In this document: in pieces, positions 22,160-33,046 of the stretch | Layout: every line of letters starts with the position of its first letter | Position numbering within the stretch: the first letter of the stretch is position 1 | From: Prorocentrum cordatum | Taxonomy: Eukaryota; Sar; Dinophyceae; Prorocentrales; Prorocentraceae | Direction of reading: 5' to 3' | DNA: 64,000 bases | Assembly (NCBI GenBank): GCA_963575745.1 | Contig: CAUYUJ010019918.1 | Location: 1 to 64,000, forward strand | Made by a program: the position numbers and the translations under genes | The notes under the pieces: generated by a model | What the model was told of the DNA's origin: nothing | The model's database searches: none | Seen by the model: the letters and a program-made list of their open reading frames with translations, nothing else

Positions 22160-22620
22160 TTCCGTGGAGCTCCCTCTGGGGCCACGAAACGTTGTGTTGG
22201 GTGGGTGGACGCATGCGAATTGCGCCACTGGGACCTTCGGTAGAGCTCCCTATGGTGCCACGAAGCAGTGTACTGGGCAGGGGGGACGCATGCGAACTGC
22301 GCCGCCTGGAATCTTCGGTGGAGCTCCCTCTGGGGCCACGAAACGCTGTACTGGGCGGGGGGGACGCATGCGAACTGCGCCACTGGGACCTTTTGTGGAG
22401 CTCCCTCTGGGGCCACGAAACGTTGTACTGGGCGGGGGGGGGGGGGGGGGGCGCATGCGAACTCCGCCACTGGGACCTCGGTGGAGCTCCCTCTGGGGCC
22501 ACGAAAAGTTGCACTGAGCGGGGGTGGGGGGCGCACATGCGAATTGCGCAAGTGGGACCTTCGGTGGAGCTCCCCCTGGGGCCACGAAACGCGGTTCTGG
22601 GTGGGGGGACGCATGCGAAT
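22160..22620 (-). repeat. 90-bp satellite family, block 2
   Basis: About six units of 70-80 bp with GGTGGAGCTCCCTCTGGGGC, CACGAAACG and ACGCATGCGAACTGCGCCAC. This is the satellite of 38690-39300 in reverse orientation, here with shorter, more variable units. Confidence 0.85.
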
Positions 22621-22624
22621 TGCA

Positions 22625-22722
22625 GAGGAGAGGGGAGAGGAGGAGAGGAGAGAAGAGGAGAGGAGAGGAGAGGAGAGGGGAGGAGAGGGGAGAGGAGGAG
22701 GAGAAGAGGAGGAGGAGCAACG
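22625..22722 (+). repeat. GGAGA microsatellite
   Basis: GAGAGGGGAGAGGAGGAGAG-type polypurine run. Confidence 0.9.
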
Positions 22723-23850
22723 CGGGGCGCTGTCTCTTCAAAAAGAGGACCCAACACCACAGCATGGTTGGGGGAAAGAAAAAACAGAGACAAGACAGAC
22801 AAAAAAAGCGTCTGCCCCATGCCGTCTGGAGGCGCTCGCGCCCTGCGCTGGGGCCTGCGGGCGGGCGCGCCGCCTTCCGGCCGTCGTGCTCTCCAGAACG
22901 CGGCCCCCGGGACATCCCGACCTTCTCCCGGGCCCTTGGCTATCTTGCACAGCTGTGGAGCGCTATGGAGTCCAGCTTTTGGGAAAACCATGAGCAGACA
23001 GGCTGGCGCGGCCTCGCTGTTCTCCCTCCGGTACCTCCTCTGCCTCCGCTCTTCGTGCAGTTCAACACACAGGGTCCCCTTGCGACATTGTTTCGCCATT
23101 GGCGGGGCCCGGCGCCCACCTGCAGTGCCCCCACGGCACCTCGACTGCAGGACGTTTGTCCGCTTTGTCCGCTAGCTGTGTTCGTCGTTCGTCGTCGTCG
23201 TTCGTCGTCGTTCGTTCGCTCGTCGTCGTTCGTCGTCGCTCGGCGTCGAGCTCGGAGCGCTTCCTTTTCGTCGTCGTTCTTTCGCTTCGCCGCCACCCAC
23301 CCCCCTCCATGGAGGGCCGCCTGCCCCTGCCCCTCGCGATGGTCACGGTGGACCCAGGAGAACACCAGGACGGCCCCAAGTCGGAAACAGGAGCATACGC
23401 ATGGCCGGTGGCGGGTTGTCGCTCGATCCCAGGACTTCTTGAGGGTCGGGGACGACGACGGGGTGGTGTGGCGTATACTTTGTTTGCCCCGCTATTCTGG
23501 GGAACCACCGAAGAATGTATGCACCAGGATCCCATATACACCAGGATCCGCTTCCTTGTGCAAACTCCAGTGCAGGGCCGGAAAAAGCGTCGGTGTATAG
23601 AGTTCGCCGCCCGCACTAATTACCAAGAAACCCCCTCTTCATCCCGACTCGCCTTGCCCTCGCCCGCCCTCGTGCAAGAGCCACGGCATGCGTGCCACCT
23701 GTTCTGCTGTTTTTGCCATCCCATGGCCCCGGGGAGGCCAGAACCCCCCCCCCTCGGGCCGAGGATTGAAAAAATCGCCCGCGCTGCTCGCTTCCGTGTT
23801 TCAAGACTTTGAAGCTCGGATGGCTCTGGCCACTCAATCTCTAGCACGCC
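22723..23850. other. No confident gene; CGT repeat
   Basis: A CGTCGTTCGTCGTCG run occupies about 23175-23290. A frame starting MEGRLPLPLAMVTVD at 23310 looks less repetitive than its surroundings but has no partner exon or family match. Nothing else is supported. Confidence 0.4.
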
Positions 23851-24000
23851 CAAAATGTGCACAGAGAAAATTGACACGATGTCCAGCAGCAGATGGTTGT
23901 CCCAGACCGACGGCAGCCGCTGTTGGGCAGGCGACCTTCTGTCTCAGGTGGACAGCGCCCGCGGCGACACTGACATCAAGATGGGCTGTACAGCCAACCC
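23850..24000. mobile_element. Foldback element family IV, degenerate copy
   Basis: CCCAAAATGTGCACAGAGAA, GACACGATGTCCAGCAGCAG, CCGCTGTTGGGCAGGCGACC and TTCTGTCTCAGGTGGACAG follow the order of the elements at 20835 and 30777 with much divergence; the centre and right arm are partly rearranged. Confidence 0.4.
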
Positions 24001-24262
24001 GCATAGTAAGGATGCGCAACTTTCCAAGTTTACCCTCGCATTCTTCCCCTTCGGCCCATCCTTGGCCGCTCTCGCTGGCCGCGCCCTGCTGGCAAAGTGT
24101 CGACGTGGCCCTCTGAGGCCCTGCCTCCGCACAAGCACGCTATGCAGCGCTCCGGAACGCTCTCAGAGTGCTCCGCTTTGGAGCGAACGCGGCGTGCCCG
24201 ATGCATCTCCTCAGGCCCGCCAGCTCTGGGAGATCTCCGACCTGCCCTCACAGATATCAGAG

Positions 24263-25170
24263 AGAGAAGAGGAGGAGGAGGAGGAGGAGGAGGAGGAGGA
24301 GGAGGAGGAGGAGTTGATCCCCATCTTGCCTCCGCCTTATCGACCTGCCCTCGCCCTCCTCTCGCGGCGCGCGCTGGGGGGCGGCGCGAGAGGGGTGGCA
24401 TTCTCTGGAAGAGGGCAGGCTGCTTCTCAGCAGCCCTCCTACCGCCACCTCCTCCCTTCTCCTTCCTCCCTCTCCTTCCTCCTCCCTCTCCTTCCTCCTC
24501 CCTCTCCTTCCTCCTCCTCCTCCTCCTCCTCCTCCTCCTCCTCCTCCTCCTCCTCCTCCTCCTCCTCCTCCACCATCTCTTCCTTCTCCTCCTCGCGCCG
24601 AACAAGCCTCCTCTAGTAGCCTCCAGGCCCTTGAACTAAGAAGGCCCCTGCCTTCTGAGAAGTCCCCCGCCTTCTCGGAAGGCGCCCCCCTGCTTGTGTG
24701 CGCGCCGCCCACTTCGGGCCGCACAACTCGAGCCTCCGGCGTTCGGCCGGGACGACCCGGGCCCCCCCCCCGAACGAGCTCGTCCGTGCACAGCTGCCGG
24801 AAGCCATCCCGAGGCCGAAGAGGCACCAGGAACCCACGAAGCGCCCTCGACCCTCGAGGCCTCGTGCGCGCCGCCGGCTTCCTCGGCCCCCCCACGGCGG
24901 CCCGAGTGGACCCAGGGGCGCCCGTCGAAGACCCGTCGCCCGACCGATCCTCCTCCCCCTCCTCTCTCCCTCCTCCTCCTCCTCCCTCCTCCCTCCTCCT
25001 CCTCCCTCCCTCCTCCTCCTCCTCCTCCTCCTCCCCCTCCTCCCTCCTCCTCCTCCTCCTCCTCCTCCTCCTCCTCCTCCTCCTCCTCCTCCTCCTCCTC
25101 CTCCTCCTCCTCCTCCTCCTCCTCCTCCTCCTCCTCCCCTCCCCCTCCACCTCCTCCCCCTCCCCCTCGA
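24263..25170. repeat. GAG and TCC microsatellites
   Basis: GAG repeats at 24263-24313, TCC at 24465-24600 and a long TCC array at 24960-25165, separated by G+C-rich sequence without a recognisable gene. The opposite purine and pyrimidine strands within 700 bp could pair. Confidence 0.9.
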
Positions 25171-25253
25171 AGTCCGCGCCCTGGCCAGCCCACACGCACT
25201 CTCGCCCTGGCCGTGCTCCGCCGCCCCCCCCCCCAGGGGCAAGGGTGGGGTTG

Positions 25254-25408
25254 AGTCAGGCGTGTCCCGCTGCAGGGGGAATACTGGAAAAAAATAGTCC
25301 AAAATAGTCTGGGGACGATTTGTTGTTATTTGTTGACGATGTTTTTGACCATTGATTTGACATGTTTAATCCCCCAAGTCCGCCTGTAGGAGGACATGCC
25401 CGACCTGA
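25254..25408. mobile_element. Inverted-repeat element (family I), copy 1
   Basis: The left end TCAGGCGTGTCCCGCTGCAG faces the right end CCGCCTGTAGGAGGACATGC, CCGACCTGA as an imperfect terminal inverted repeat. Inside is CAAAATAGTCTGGGGACGAT, also found in the copies near 38125 and 53307. About 155 bp, non-coding, MITE-like. Confidence 0.75.
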
Positions 25409-26640
25409 GGGTAGGGGACAACAGGTTCAGGGGGGATGCATCGATCCCCAAAATCGCCCACTCGGGCCTGATAGCTCACAATCCCCAGGAACCTGCGGAT
25501 AACTACGCCATCGGGGGCTTGTCGCTGATCTGTCGGCGATTCCAGGTCCATATTTCCCCCTGGGCCAGTTCCCTCCAGGTCCACGATTCCAGGTGGAGCG
25601 ACGACATCACGCAGCTTTTACACTCTACTATAACCGGGGACAAAAGCACACTCTGGGTAAAACTTGCTACGGACACTGTATTCTGGCAGTCGCTGGAGAA
25701 CGACTTCATCGCCTACTCCAGCGTCTTAACTATTACGGACCCCGGCCCGCCCGCGCCGGCCCCCCGGACCCCGCTAGCCACTGGCCAGAAGACACGCCTC
25801 GCGCCTCACCTCGCCTCGCCTCCTGGGCCAGTCCCCGGTGGCTTTCGGGCCATACGTCGGCCTCCGGCGGCCGTTCGGGGCGATCTTGGCACCGCCAGAA
25901 CGCTCTCGACGAGGCGCAGCTGCTGGAGAGCACCCCGAGGCTGGAAAGCCGCCGAGAACCTACCAAGCAGCCGAAAACCTCGAGCCTCTCACCTATCGTG
26001 GCCCCCATAACGTTGCCCCTCACCCCCTGACATACCTCCCCACCTGACCCCCGCGTTCCGCGGCGCCCACCGACGCGCGCGGCTGGCGCTCTCCGCGCGC
26101 GCGCGCCGCCTGTGGCCGCCAGCCCTTTCCGGCAGCCCTCCGGCTCTAAAGGCAGGCTCGGAGGATCCGGCTCGTCCTCCTCCCTCACCTCCTCCTGTTC
26201 CTCCTCTCCCTTTCTCCTGCTGCTCCTCCTCATCCTCTTCCCTCTCCGTCCCCCCATGTTTCTGCTGCTCCTCCCTCCTCTTCCTCCTCGTCTTCCTTCG
26301 TCCTCCTCTTCGTCGTTGCCGCTGTCCTCCTCCATCCGCCTCTTCTCCCTCCTCCGTCCGCCCTCCGTTTCCTCATCGCTCTTGTCATCCTGCTCTTCCG
26401 TCCTCTTCCTCCTCATGCTCCTGTTTCTTCCTCCTCCTCCTGAGGTCGGAGGTTGCAACATATAGTCCTGGCCCAAGCAGCCCCATGATGTCGCCACCTT
26501 CGCGGGCGCCCAGGGCCCTCTGGGCCTCGAGAGTGGTGACCTGAAAACCCCTTGGGCCTCCCAGAGCAAGCTGGGGCCACCATGGGCTACGATAGTAGAT
26601 GTCTCCTCCTCTTTCTCTTCGTCCTCCATCCCTTTTCATT
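25409..26640. other. No supported gene; TCC-rich stretch
   Basis: GGATGCATCGATCCCCAAAA, CGCCCACTCGGGCCTGATAG at 25435-25475 resembles 33383-33437 (GGATGCATCGACCCCCAA, CGCCCACT, GGGCCCGATAGC), a further weak dispersed repeat. TCC-rich at 26170-26440. No coding region recognised. Confidence 0.45.
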
Positions 26641-27520
26641 CTGAATAACTCTCCTCCCTGTCGCGCCCCCAGACGTATCGATAGGGCGGGCCGGGCATTT
26701 CTCCGGAGACTTCATTCGGGAGCCTTGTGACGGGGGTCAATTCAAACGGGGGTCAGCCAGAGCGCCCGATCTTGCAGGACCTTGCAGAGCCAGGGTCGCA
26801 TTGACCCGATTTTGGGCGCAGGATCTTGCAGGATCCTTCGTGTTGGCCCGGGCTTGGGTGCAGGATCTTGCGGGATCTTGCAAGGCCTGTCTGACCCGGG
26901 TCTGGATTGACCCGGGTCAGCAGATCCCCGATTCCTCACCACTCATGATATTGAAGCCTGAGGGTGGTTTTCAAAATGTGGTTCTCGTGTGAGCGCCGCG
27001 CAGATTCGTTCAACGCGTTTGCAACAGCTTCAGGGGTGGAGGGCGGTCCGTTTGCAAAATGGGGCTCTCACCCTAGCGCCTCGCACATTCGTCAAAAAAG
27101 TTCGCACCGGTTTCATGGATGAAGGGCGGTCCCTTTTCAAAATGTGGTTCTCGCTTCTGCGCCGCGCACAGTCGTTCAAAAGCTTGCAGCAGTTTCAAGG
27201 ATTCGTATGGCCGAAATGGCTGAGTACCAGGAATGGTGTTCTAGTGCGATTTAGGGTTGTCAGTACGCAATAGTACCGTTGATTCGCTGTGTTGACATCC
27301 CAGAAGTCGCGTTTTTGCAAGATTTAGGACGGTCAGGACTCAACAGCTATGCTGATTAATGGCGTTAAGTCCCAGGAGCTGTGTTTTAGCATGCTTGGGT
27401 TCTCAGACGGTTGTCTTCCAACAGGGCATTTCCCGCAATGAAAGTATTTTTTGGTAGGGACCCAAGAAAGAAAGTGGAGGGAGGGGGTATTGCAACATCG
27501 TTGATACGTCTTTGGTTTGC
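26640..27520 (+). repeat. Composite dispersed repeat, copy 5
   Basis: The order matches the copies at 1.5-6.6 kb: opening GGGCGGGCCGGGCATTTCTC, three 70-bp units (26980-27200), ACGGTTGTC-type and ACAGGGCATTTC blocks, GGGACCCAAGAAAGAAAGTG, CATCGTTGATACGTCTTTGG, ending at TCC-rich sequence. A GATCTTGCAGGATC repeat at 26760-26900 is peculiar to this copy. Confidence 0.7.
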
Positions 27521-28270
27521 ACTCGTCCTCCTGTTCCTTCGCCTCCTTCTCCTCTCTCCATAGTTACACACTATGATTACTACTCTGCTATCTCCCCTGA
27601 CTCTGTCCAGGAGATCGTCGGCCCTCTTCGCGCAGTGTTGTTTTACACGGGATTTGGCAAAAGTGATGTTCGCATGGCTTTAAGTTACAATTCGATCATT
27701 TCCGGAGTTGCAAACAGTTCTCCTATTGCAACGTGGGCTTCATCTTCGGACCGGCGCTGTGCTCCCGTCGCTCAGAAAGGCGTTCTCCAGGGCAATGTTC
27801 TGGGTCCGGGTGTTTTTTCTTCGTCGTCGCCCCCCTCATTTCCATTCGTTCGCCTTCCCCTAGTCATCCTGCTCCTCCCGCTTCTTCCACTCCAGTTCCT
27901 TCTGATGCTGTTCGTCCTCGTCCTCCTCCTTCATCCTCCTTGTCCTCCTGCTCACCCGCCACCCTCTCGTCTTGCGTACTTCCCTTTTCAGATGATGTCT
28001 TTCTCCCAACCCTTCTGTGCCGGGCTCCTGTTCTGAAAAACGTCAGCTTGCGATTTTGAAATAATGCCCCTCCCAGGGCTGATGAATCGACCCCGCGGGG
28101 CGCGAAACATTGTTTGTCGTCACGCGCGCCAGGGGGTCTCCGCGGTCGCCGCCGAGGGGATCATGGTCCCCATGCACGGCAGCCTCAAAACGATTGATTT
28201 TCGTATAGACGTTGTTACAGGGATCGTATACATCCGAGGCGAACTGTTTTCCCTCTCAGGCTGATCACTG
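27521..28270. other. No supported gene
   Basis: Low-complexity C/T-rich sequence. A 66-codon frame at 28064-28264 (MPLPGLMNRPRG...) is not repetitive but matches no family I know and has no context. Confidence 0.4.
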
Positions 28271-28279
28271 ACGTGCCAC

Positions 28280-28355
28280 AGTCGTCGTCGTCGTCCGTCG
28301 TCCGTCGCCCGTCGTCGTCGCCGTCGTCCTTCGTCCGTCGTCCGTCGTCCTTCGT

Positions 28356-28389
<34 letters not shown>

Positions 28390-28920
28390 GGTCGTCGTCG
28401 TCGTGGTCGTCCGTCGTCGTCCGTCGTTGGCGTCGTCGACGTCCGCCGTCGTCGTCGTCGCTCACGTCGTCGTCGTCCGTCGTCCATTGTCGTCGTCCGT
28501 CGTCGTCGTCGTCATCGCCGCCGCCGTCGTCGACCACAGCGGTCCTGCGAAGCCCCCCCCCCTTGGGGTATCCGCAGTGCCTCGTCGTCGTCGTCGCCAA
28601 AGTCGTCGTCGTCGACGTCGGCGCCGGCGTTGACGTTGACGTCGACGGCAGGACGACAACGGGCCTGGGCAGCACACACAACACACGCACACACACACAC
28701 ACACAACACACACACACACACAACACACACACACACACAACACACACACACACAACACACACACACACACAAAAGGGGTGCATCCGCAGTGCGCCGTCGC
28801 CGTCGTCGATGATTACAACGGGCATGCGCAGCACACCCGCCCCCCCCCACACCATGGAGTATCCGCAGTGCGTCGTCGTCCGCCGTCGCCGCCGTCGTCG
28901 TCGCCGTCGTCGTCGTAGGA
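28280..28920 (+). repeat. CGT and CA microsatellites
   Basis: CGTCGTCGTC arrays at 28280-28640 and 28870-28920 flank (CA)n at 28675-28775. The segments around the CA run share GCATCCGCAGTG-like and TCCGCAGTGC blocks. All long frames here are repeat translations. Confidence 0.9.
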
Positions 28921-29340
28921 CATATTGTAGTGGGAAGGGGGGGTGGGAGGGGTGGAGGGAGAAGGAGATGGAGGAGTCCGTTCCGCCTGCCTCTGCTTCT
29001 CATCCACCCCTTGTCCCGTTCTTGTTTGCGGCCATGTCGGCACTGCCCACCAACTGACGCGCATCTTCCCCTCGTTTTTTCTCTGCTGTCTCTACCCATG
29101 TTGGACCAAACGCCCCGCTATAGCGGAGGCGCTGCTGTCCTCCTCCGCTGAAATGGCGCCGTTTGCGTCGCGCCTGTCGCCCTCTCGCCGGCGGCTGGGC
29201 GTCGGCGCGAATTGCCGGCGGCGCCGCCGCGTGTTTCCATTTGTCGGGCGTTCCCGCCGCGATTCGCCCGAGCACAACCTGTTTAATCACGCGCCCCCCG
29301 TGTTTTTAATAATCGCAAGCTGACATTTGAGCAGTGTGGT
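28921..29340. other. No supported gene
   Basis: G+C-rich sequence between two microsatellites; short overlapping frames only. Confidence 0.4.
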
Positions 29341-29344
29341 CTTC

Positions 29345-29560
29345 ATCCTTTCCTCCTCCTCCTCCTCCTCCTCCTTCTCTTCCTCCTCCTCCTCCTCACC
29401 CCTCTTCCTGCCTCCTCCTCATCCTCTTCCTCCTCCCCCCTCCTCCTCCTCCTCCTCCTCCTCCTCCTCCTCCTCCTCCTCCTCCTCCTCCTCCTCCTCC
29501 TCCTCCTCCTCACCCCTCTTCCTGCCTCCACCCTCCTCCTCCCGTCTCCTCCTGTATCAT
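29345..29560 (+). repeat. TCC microsatellite
   Basis: Two similar TCC segments each ending CACCCCTCTTCCTGCCTCC, so part of the array is itself duplicated. Confidence 0.9.
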
Positions 29561-29599
29561 GTTTCCTTGCCTCCCTTGCTCGCACTCCATTTCTATTCG

Positions 29600-29995
29600 G
29601 AGGCCGCCAGCTGCGCAACTGTCGCAAATTCCGTGGGCGCGCGGGAGGTCCGGCGGAGCGAAGGCGTGCGCACATCCAGCCGAGATCTCGCGTTTTTTTT
29701 GGAGGTTGCAAAGTGCGCAATTGTCGCCACGTTCGTGGGTTCCTCGGAGGTTCAGCGGAGCCAGCGGCCACGCGGATCAAGTTAGAACCTCGTCTCGCCC
29801 TGGGTGGTTGCGAAGTGCACAATTGTCGGGACTGTCGCGGGTTTTTGGGAGGTCCAACGGAGTCGGGGGGCACGCGGATCCAGCCGAGACTTCGCGGCTT
29901 CCTGGAAGGCTGCGAACTGCGCAATTGCCCCCACTTCCGCGAGCTGTTGGGAGGCATTGTGGACACGAGGGCGGCGCATCAGGCGATGTGGAGCG
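29600..29995 (+). repeat. Tandem repeat of about 100 bp, four units
   Basis: Units carry GTTGCAAAGTGCGCAATTGT, CG..GGGAGGTCCAGCGGAG, CACGCGGATCCAGCCGAGAC and TTCGCG. Units begin near 29604, 29703, 29808 and 29905. Confidence 0.85.
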
Positions 29996-30063
29996 CCCAC
30001 GCAAAGATATGCATCGCGTGGAGATGCGGTCGGGCACGTCGCAGGTAGTTTTGAGTTCCAGGT

Positions 30064-30310
30064 CAGCCATGACATGCGCATGCGGGTAGAGAATACCCAG
30101 CGCAATGGAAAGGGATGGGAGGGAGGGATCGGATGTTTGTTGTGTCGCGAGCGCACCTAGCTTGGCACCCTTTCCTCTTCTCTACTCCTCTGTCCTCCTC
30201 ATTCCTCCTCCTTCCTCTTCTCCTTCCTCCTCGACCTTCCTCCCTCTTTTCCCTCCTCCTCCACATATCTCGCTTCCCTCTTCCTCTCCACTCCTATATT
30301 CTCCCTCCTC
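30064..30310 (+). repeat. Dispersed repeat and TCC run upstream of the methyltransferase gene
   Basis: Pair of the repeat at 740-895, then TCC-rich sequence to 30310. It lies directly upstream of the presumed start codon at 30331. No TATA-like or other promoter motif can be named; dinoflagellate genes usually lack one. Confidence 0.6.
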
Positions 30311-30330
30311 CGCCTCGTTCGCTCGCGGCG

Positions 30331-30492
30331 ATGCCTGGCGTGGCCGAGTGCGCTGAGCCGCGCGAGGAGGACCCGGCAGACGAGAACGGGGGCTTCGGGG
30401 GCGACAAGCAGTGGCACTTCTGCGACGGCGGGCTCGTCGTCCGCGCCTTCGAGGACTTCATGGAGGCCGCGATCGGGGGCGTGGTCACCAAG
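30331..30492 (+). CDS. METTL21-like methyltransferase gene, exon 1
   Basis: First ATG of a repeat-free frame: acidic N terminus (MPGVAECAEPREEDPADENG), then KQWHFCDGGLVVRAFEDF and IGGVVTK. In the METTL21/FAM86 group of seven-beta-strand methyltransferases a sheet with a short hydrophobic strand precedes a GxxxW-type segment, which this resembles. The exon is proposed to end at AAG|GCCCGC (GC donor, phase 0) and to join AG|GCGTCA at 33047, giving GGVVTK-ASVDLARW. Ends at 30465 or 30483 would also keep frame. Product: probably a protein-lysine methyltransferase using S-adenosylmethionine; the substrate cannot be told. Confidence 0.5.
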
Positions 30493-30699
30493 GCCCGCCC
30501 GATTCCACGAAGGGAACATGGCATACAGTCGGACCTGGGATTCCTTCGAGAACATGAGACCCCCCGCCGGCCAAAACACCCCAAAACCATAAGATCACCG
30601 AGGGTGCCCTTCCGTTGGGGGGGGGGCATGGGGGACGCGCCGAAGTCCACCCTCAAAGCCCTAGGACTCTCAAGCCGTCGGGCGCGCAGCCTGGCCGGC

Positions 30700-31030
30700 G
30701 CGGATGTCTTGGCTCGGCGCTGGACCCCCCATGGCGGCGCCTCCGGCGCCGCCCCGGCCGCGCGCCAAAGGATCTGGACGCCAGAAATGGGCACGGAAAG
30801 AATGGGTACAATGCCTAACAGCAGTCCCTGTTCATTTTGAACCGGATTCGCTGTCCACGCCGCCGCGGCCTGTGTCCATTCGAGACAGAAGGCCGCCTGC
30901 CCAACAGCGGCCGCTGTTGGTTTGGGACAACATTTGTTGTTGGGCATTGTGCCCATTTTTCCGTACTCATTTCGGGCGTCCAACAAGGAGGGGGCCCCAG
31001 CACCGATCCAAGAAACCCGCGCACACCTTC
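30700..31030. mobile_element. Inverted-repeat element (family III) holding a nested family IV element
   Basis: The left end GCGCGGATGTCTTGGCTCGG, CGCTGGACCCCCC pairs with the reverse complement of the right end (GGGGGCCCCAGCACCGATCC, AAGAAACCCGCGCA). Shorter copies without the insert lie at 34078-34200 and, left end only, at 37662-37708. It lies in intron 1 of the methyltransferase gene. Confidence 0.65.
30777..30998. mobile_element. Foldback element (family IV), copy 2
   Basis: The left arm GGACGCCAGAAATGGGCACG, GAAAGAATGGGTACAATGCC pairs with the right arm (reverse complement GGACGCCCGAAATGAGTACG, GAAAAATGGGCACAATGCCC). Centre CAACAGCGGCCGCTGTTG. About 222 bp, aligns over its whole length with 20835-21062. 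Sits inside the family III element. Confidence 0.8.
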
Positions 31031-31039
31031 AGAAAGTCG

Positions 31040-31545
31040 TGATTTCTTGTGATGTGTTACGTCAGAGTGGGGGGGGCGAGCGATCATTCACTGTCCCTGG
31101 GCGCGTAGCTGAAGTGAGGTTATGCGGTGCGGATTGTTGTTGTGGTTGTTGTTGGTGTTGTTTTTGTTGGTGTTGTTGTTGTTGGTGGTGGTTCTGGTGG
31201 TGGTGGTGTTGGTGCGGTTGTAGGTGGTGGTGGTGTTGTGGTTGTTGTTGCCGTTGCTGTTGTTGATGCTGTCGTCGCTTGTTGTCGTCATCCCACCCGC
31301 GACCCGGCCCGCTACCCACCCGCGACCCATCCACGACCCACCCGCGACCCAGCTTGCGACCCACCAGCGACCCCCCCGCGACCCCCCAGCGACCCACCCC
31401 TCGACCCACCTACATTGCTTCAACGGAAAAAAAGGGCGCCTGCGGCGGGCCCATTGCATAAGTTGTAAAAGCTTAGCGCCTGCGGCGGGCTTCTGCAGAG
31501 CCTCGCAGACTGCCGACGTCCTCGCCGCCCGTTCACTCTCATCCG
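31040..31545 (+). repeat. Composite TTG/CGACCCACC repeat, copy 1
   Basis: Module order: TACGTCAGAGTG, CATTCACTGTCCCTGGGCGC, GTAGCTGAAGTGAGGTTATG, (TTG)n, CGACCCACCCGCGACCC minisatellite, CATTGCTTCAACG, GGCGCCTGCGGCGGGC twice, GCAGAGCCTCGCAGACTGCC, CTCACTCTCATCCGCAACTG. The same modules appear at 31550, 34235 (inverted), 35245 and 36600. Confidence 0.85.
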
Positions 31546-31549
31546 CAAC

Positions 31550-32425
31550 TGCGGGGTGCTACGTCAGAGTGAGGGGTCGAACGGTCTTTCACTGTTCCTG
31601 GGCGCGTAGCTGAAATGAGGTTATGCGGTGCGGTGTGTTGTTGTTGCTGTTGGTGGTGGTGTTGAGGTTGTTCTTGGTGTTGTTGTGGCTGTTGCTGTTG
31701 TTATTGTCGTCGTCGTCGTTGGTGGTGGTGTTGTTACTGTTATTACTGTTGCTGCTGCTGTTGTTGGTGGTGGTGCTGTTGTTGTGGGTGCTGTTGTGGG
31801 TGTTGTGAGTGGTGTTGCTGCTGCTGTTGTTGGTGTTGATGTTGGTGCTGGTTTTGTTGCTGTTGCTGTTGCTGTTGACGTCGTTGATTGTTGTTGTTGA
31901 TGGTGTTGCTTCTGCTGCTGCTGTTGTTGGTGGTGTTGTTGTAAGTGTTGTTGTTACTGTTGCTGTTGTTGTTGGTGTTGTAAGTGTTGTTGTTGCTGTT
32001 GCTGTTGGTGTTGGTGTTGATGGTGGTGTTGTTGTTGGTGTCGTTGTTGCTGTTGTTGTTGCTGTTGTTGTGTATTGTCGTCGTCCCCCCACGACCAGTC
32101 CCGCGACCCACCCGCGACCCACCCCCGACCCACCCCGCGACCCACCCGCGACCCACACGCGACCCATCCCGCGACCCGCCCGCGACCCTCCCGCGACCCA
32201 CCCGCGACCCTCCCGCGACCCAGCCCGCGACTCACCCCGCGACCTACCCACGACCCACCCCTCGACCCACCCATATTGTTCTAACGAAAACAAGGCGCCT
32301 GCGGCGGGCTCAATGCATAAGGTGTAAAAGTCTGGCGCTTACGGAGGGGTCCTTCAGAGCCTCGCAGACTGCCGACATCTTCGCCGCCCCCTCACTCTTA
32401 TCCGCAACTGCGGGGTGCTACGCAT
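31550..32425 (+). repeat. Composite TTG/CGACCCACC repeat, copy 2
   Basis: Longest (TTG)n of the window (31630-32080), then CGACCCACCCGCGACCC units, ATTGTTCTAACGAAAACAAG, GGCGCCTGCGGCGGGC and CTCACTCTTATCCGCAACTG. It starts where copy 1 ends (GGGTGCTACGTCAGAGTGAG). Confidence 0.85.
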
Positions 32426-32887
32426 TCGTCGTTGGATCGATGGTGGATCGAGTTTGGGGGGTCGTCTTGGGAGCCTCCAGGAGGAGTATTCTTGTCACCA
32501 CGGCTGGGTCCCCACGAACTCCTTGAGCGTGAAGAGAAGGGGTCATGGAGGAACCGGGTCCTGCAAATTTTGCGCCGTTGCTGGGCTCACGGGGCCTTTC
32601 TCGGGCCCCAGAACCGACAAGACAACCAGCTCAGGATGAACAACTCGATGTTAGAGGGAAAGCCTTGGGGTCCAGGACCCGATTCCATCAGGACCCATGA
32701 GGACCCCTCGTGCCAAGATCGAGGGAGAGAAAACACCTTGATCAACCTCGCTGGCGTTCACTGAACAGTCTTGTGCGCTCACCACACAGCACTGCCCTGC
32801 TTGATTCCCTCCCTGGGTGCGCTCACCAAAGGGCTTCGCTTTGGTAGGGGTGCTTATTTCGGGGGGGTCCTTTTGCCCCCTACACTC
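32426..32887. other. Intron sequence of the methyltransferase gene, no feature seen
   Basis: Between the TTG composite and a family I element. Frames are open in places but show no protein-like content. Confidence 0.4.
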
Positions 32888-33028
32888 AGGTCGGGCGTGT
32901 CCCCCTACGGGCGGATGTCGGACGAAAACCAAACGATACCCAAAACATATCCGAAAATGGTCAAAACATCGTCCCCTGACGATTTTTGACGACTCGGGAA
33001 TTTCACTCCCGTAGGGGGACGGGCCCGA
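32888..33028. mobile_element. Inverted-repeat element (family I), copy 2
   Basis: The left end AGGTCGGGCGTGTCCCCCTA, CGGG and right end CCCGTAGGGGGACGGGCCCGA are near-perfect inverted repeats, about 141 bp apart end to end. The element stops 18 bases before the proposed exon 2 of the methyltransferase gene, so its right end lies beside the splice acceptor. Confidence 0.8.
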
Positions 33029-33046
33029 TTTTTGACCCTGCACGAG

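Noticed and set aside
19857-23099. Minus-strand frame of 1080 codons
   Set aside because: Runs through a foldback element, a TCC array and the satellite block; composition is Arg/Pro/Ala low complexity and the sense changes with each repeat.
28064-28264. 66-codon frame MPLPGLMNRPRG...
   Set aside because: Not repetitive, but no homologue known to me, no splice or expression context; kept only as part of a no-gene stretch.
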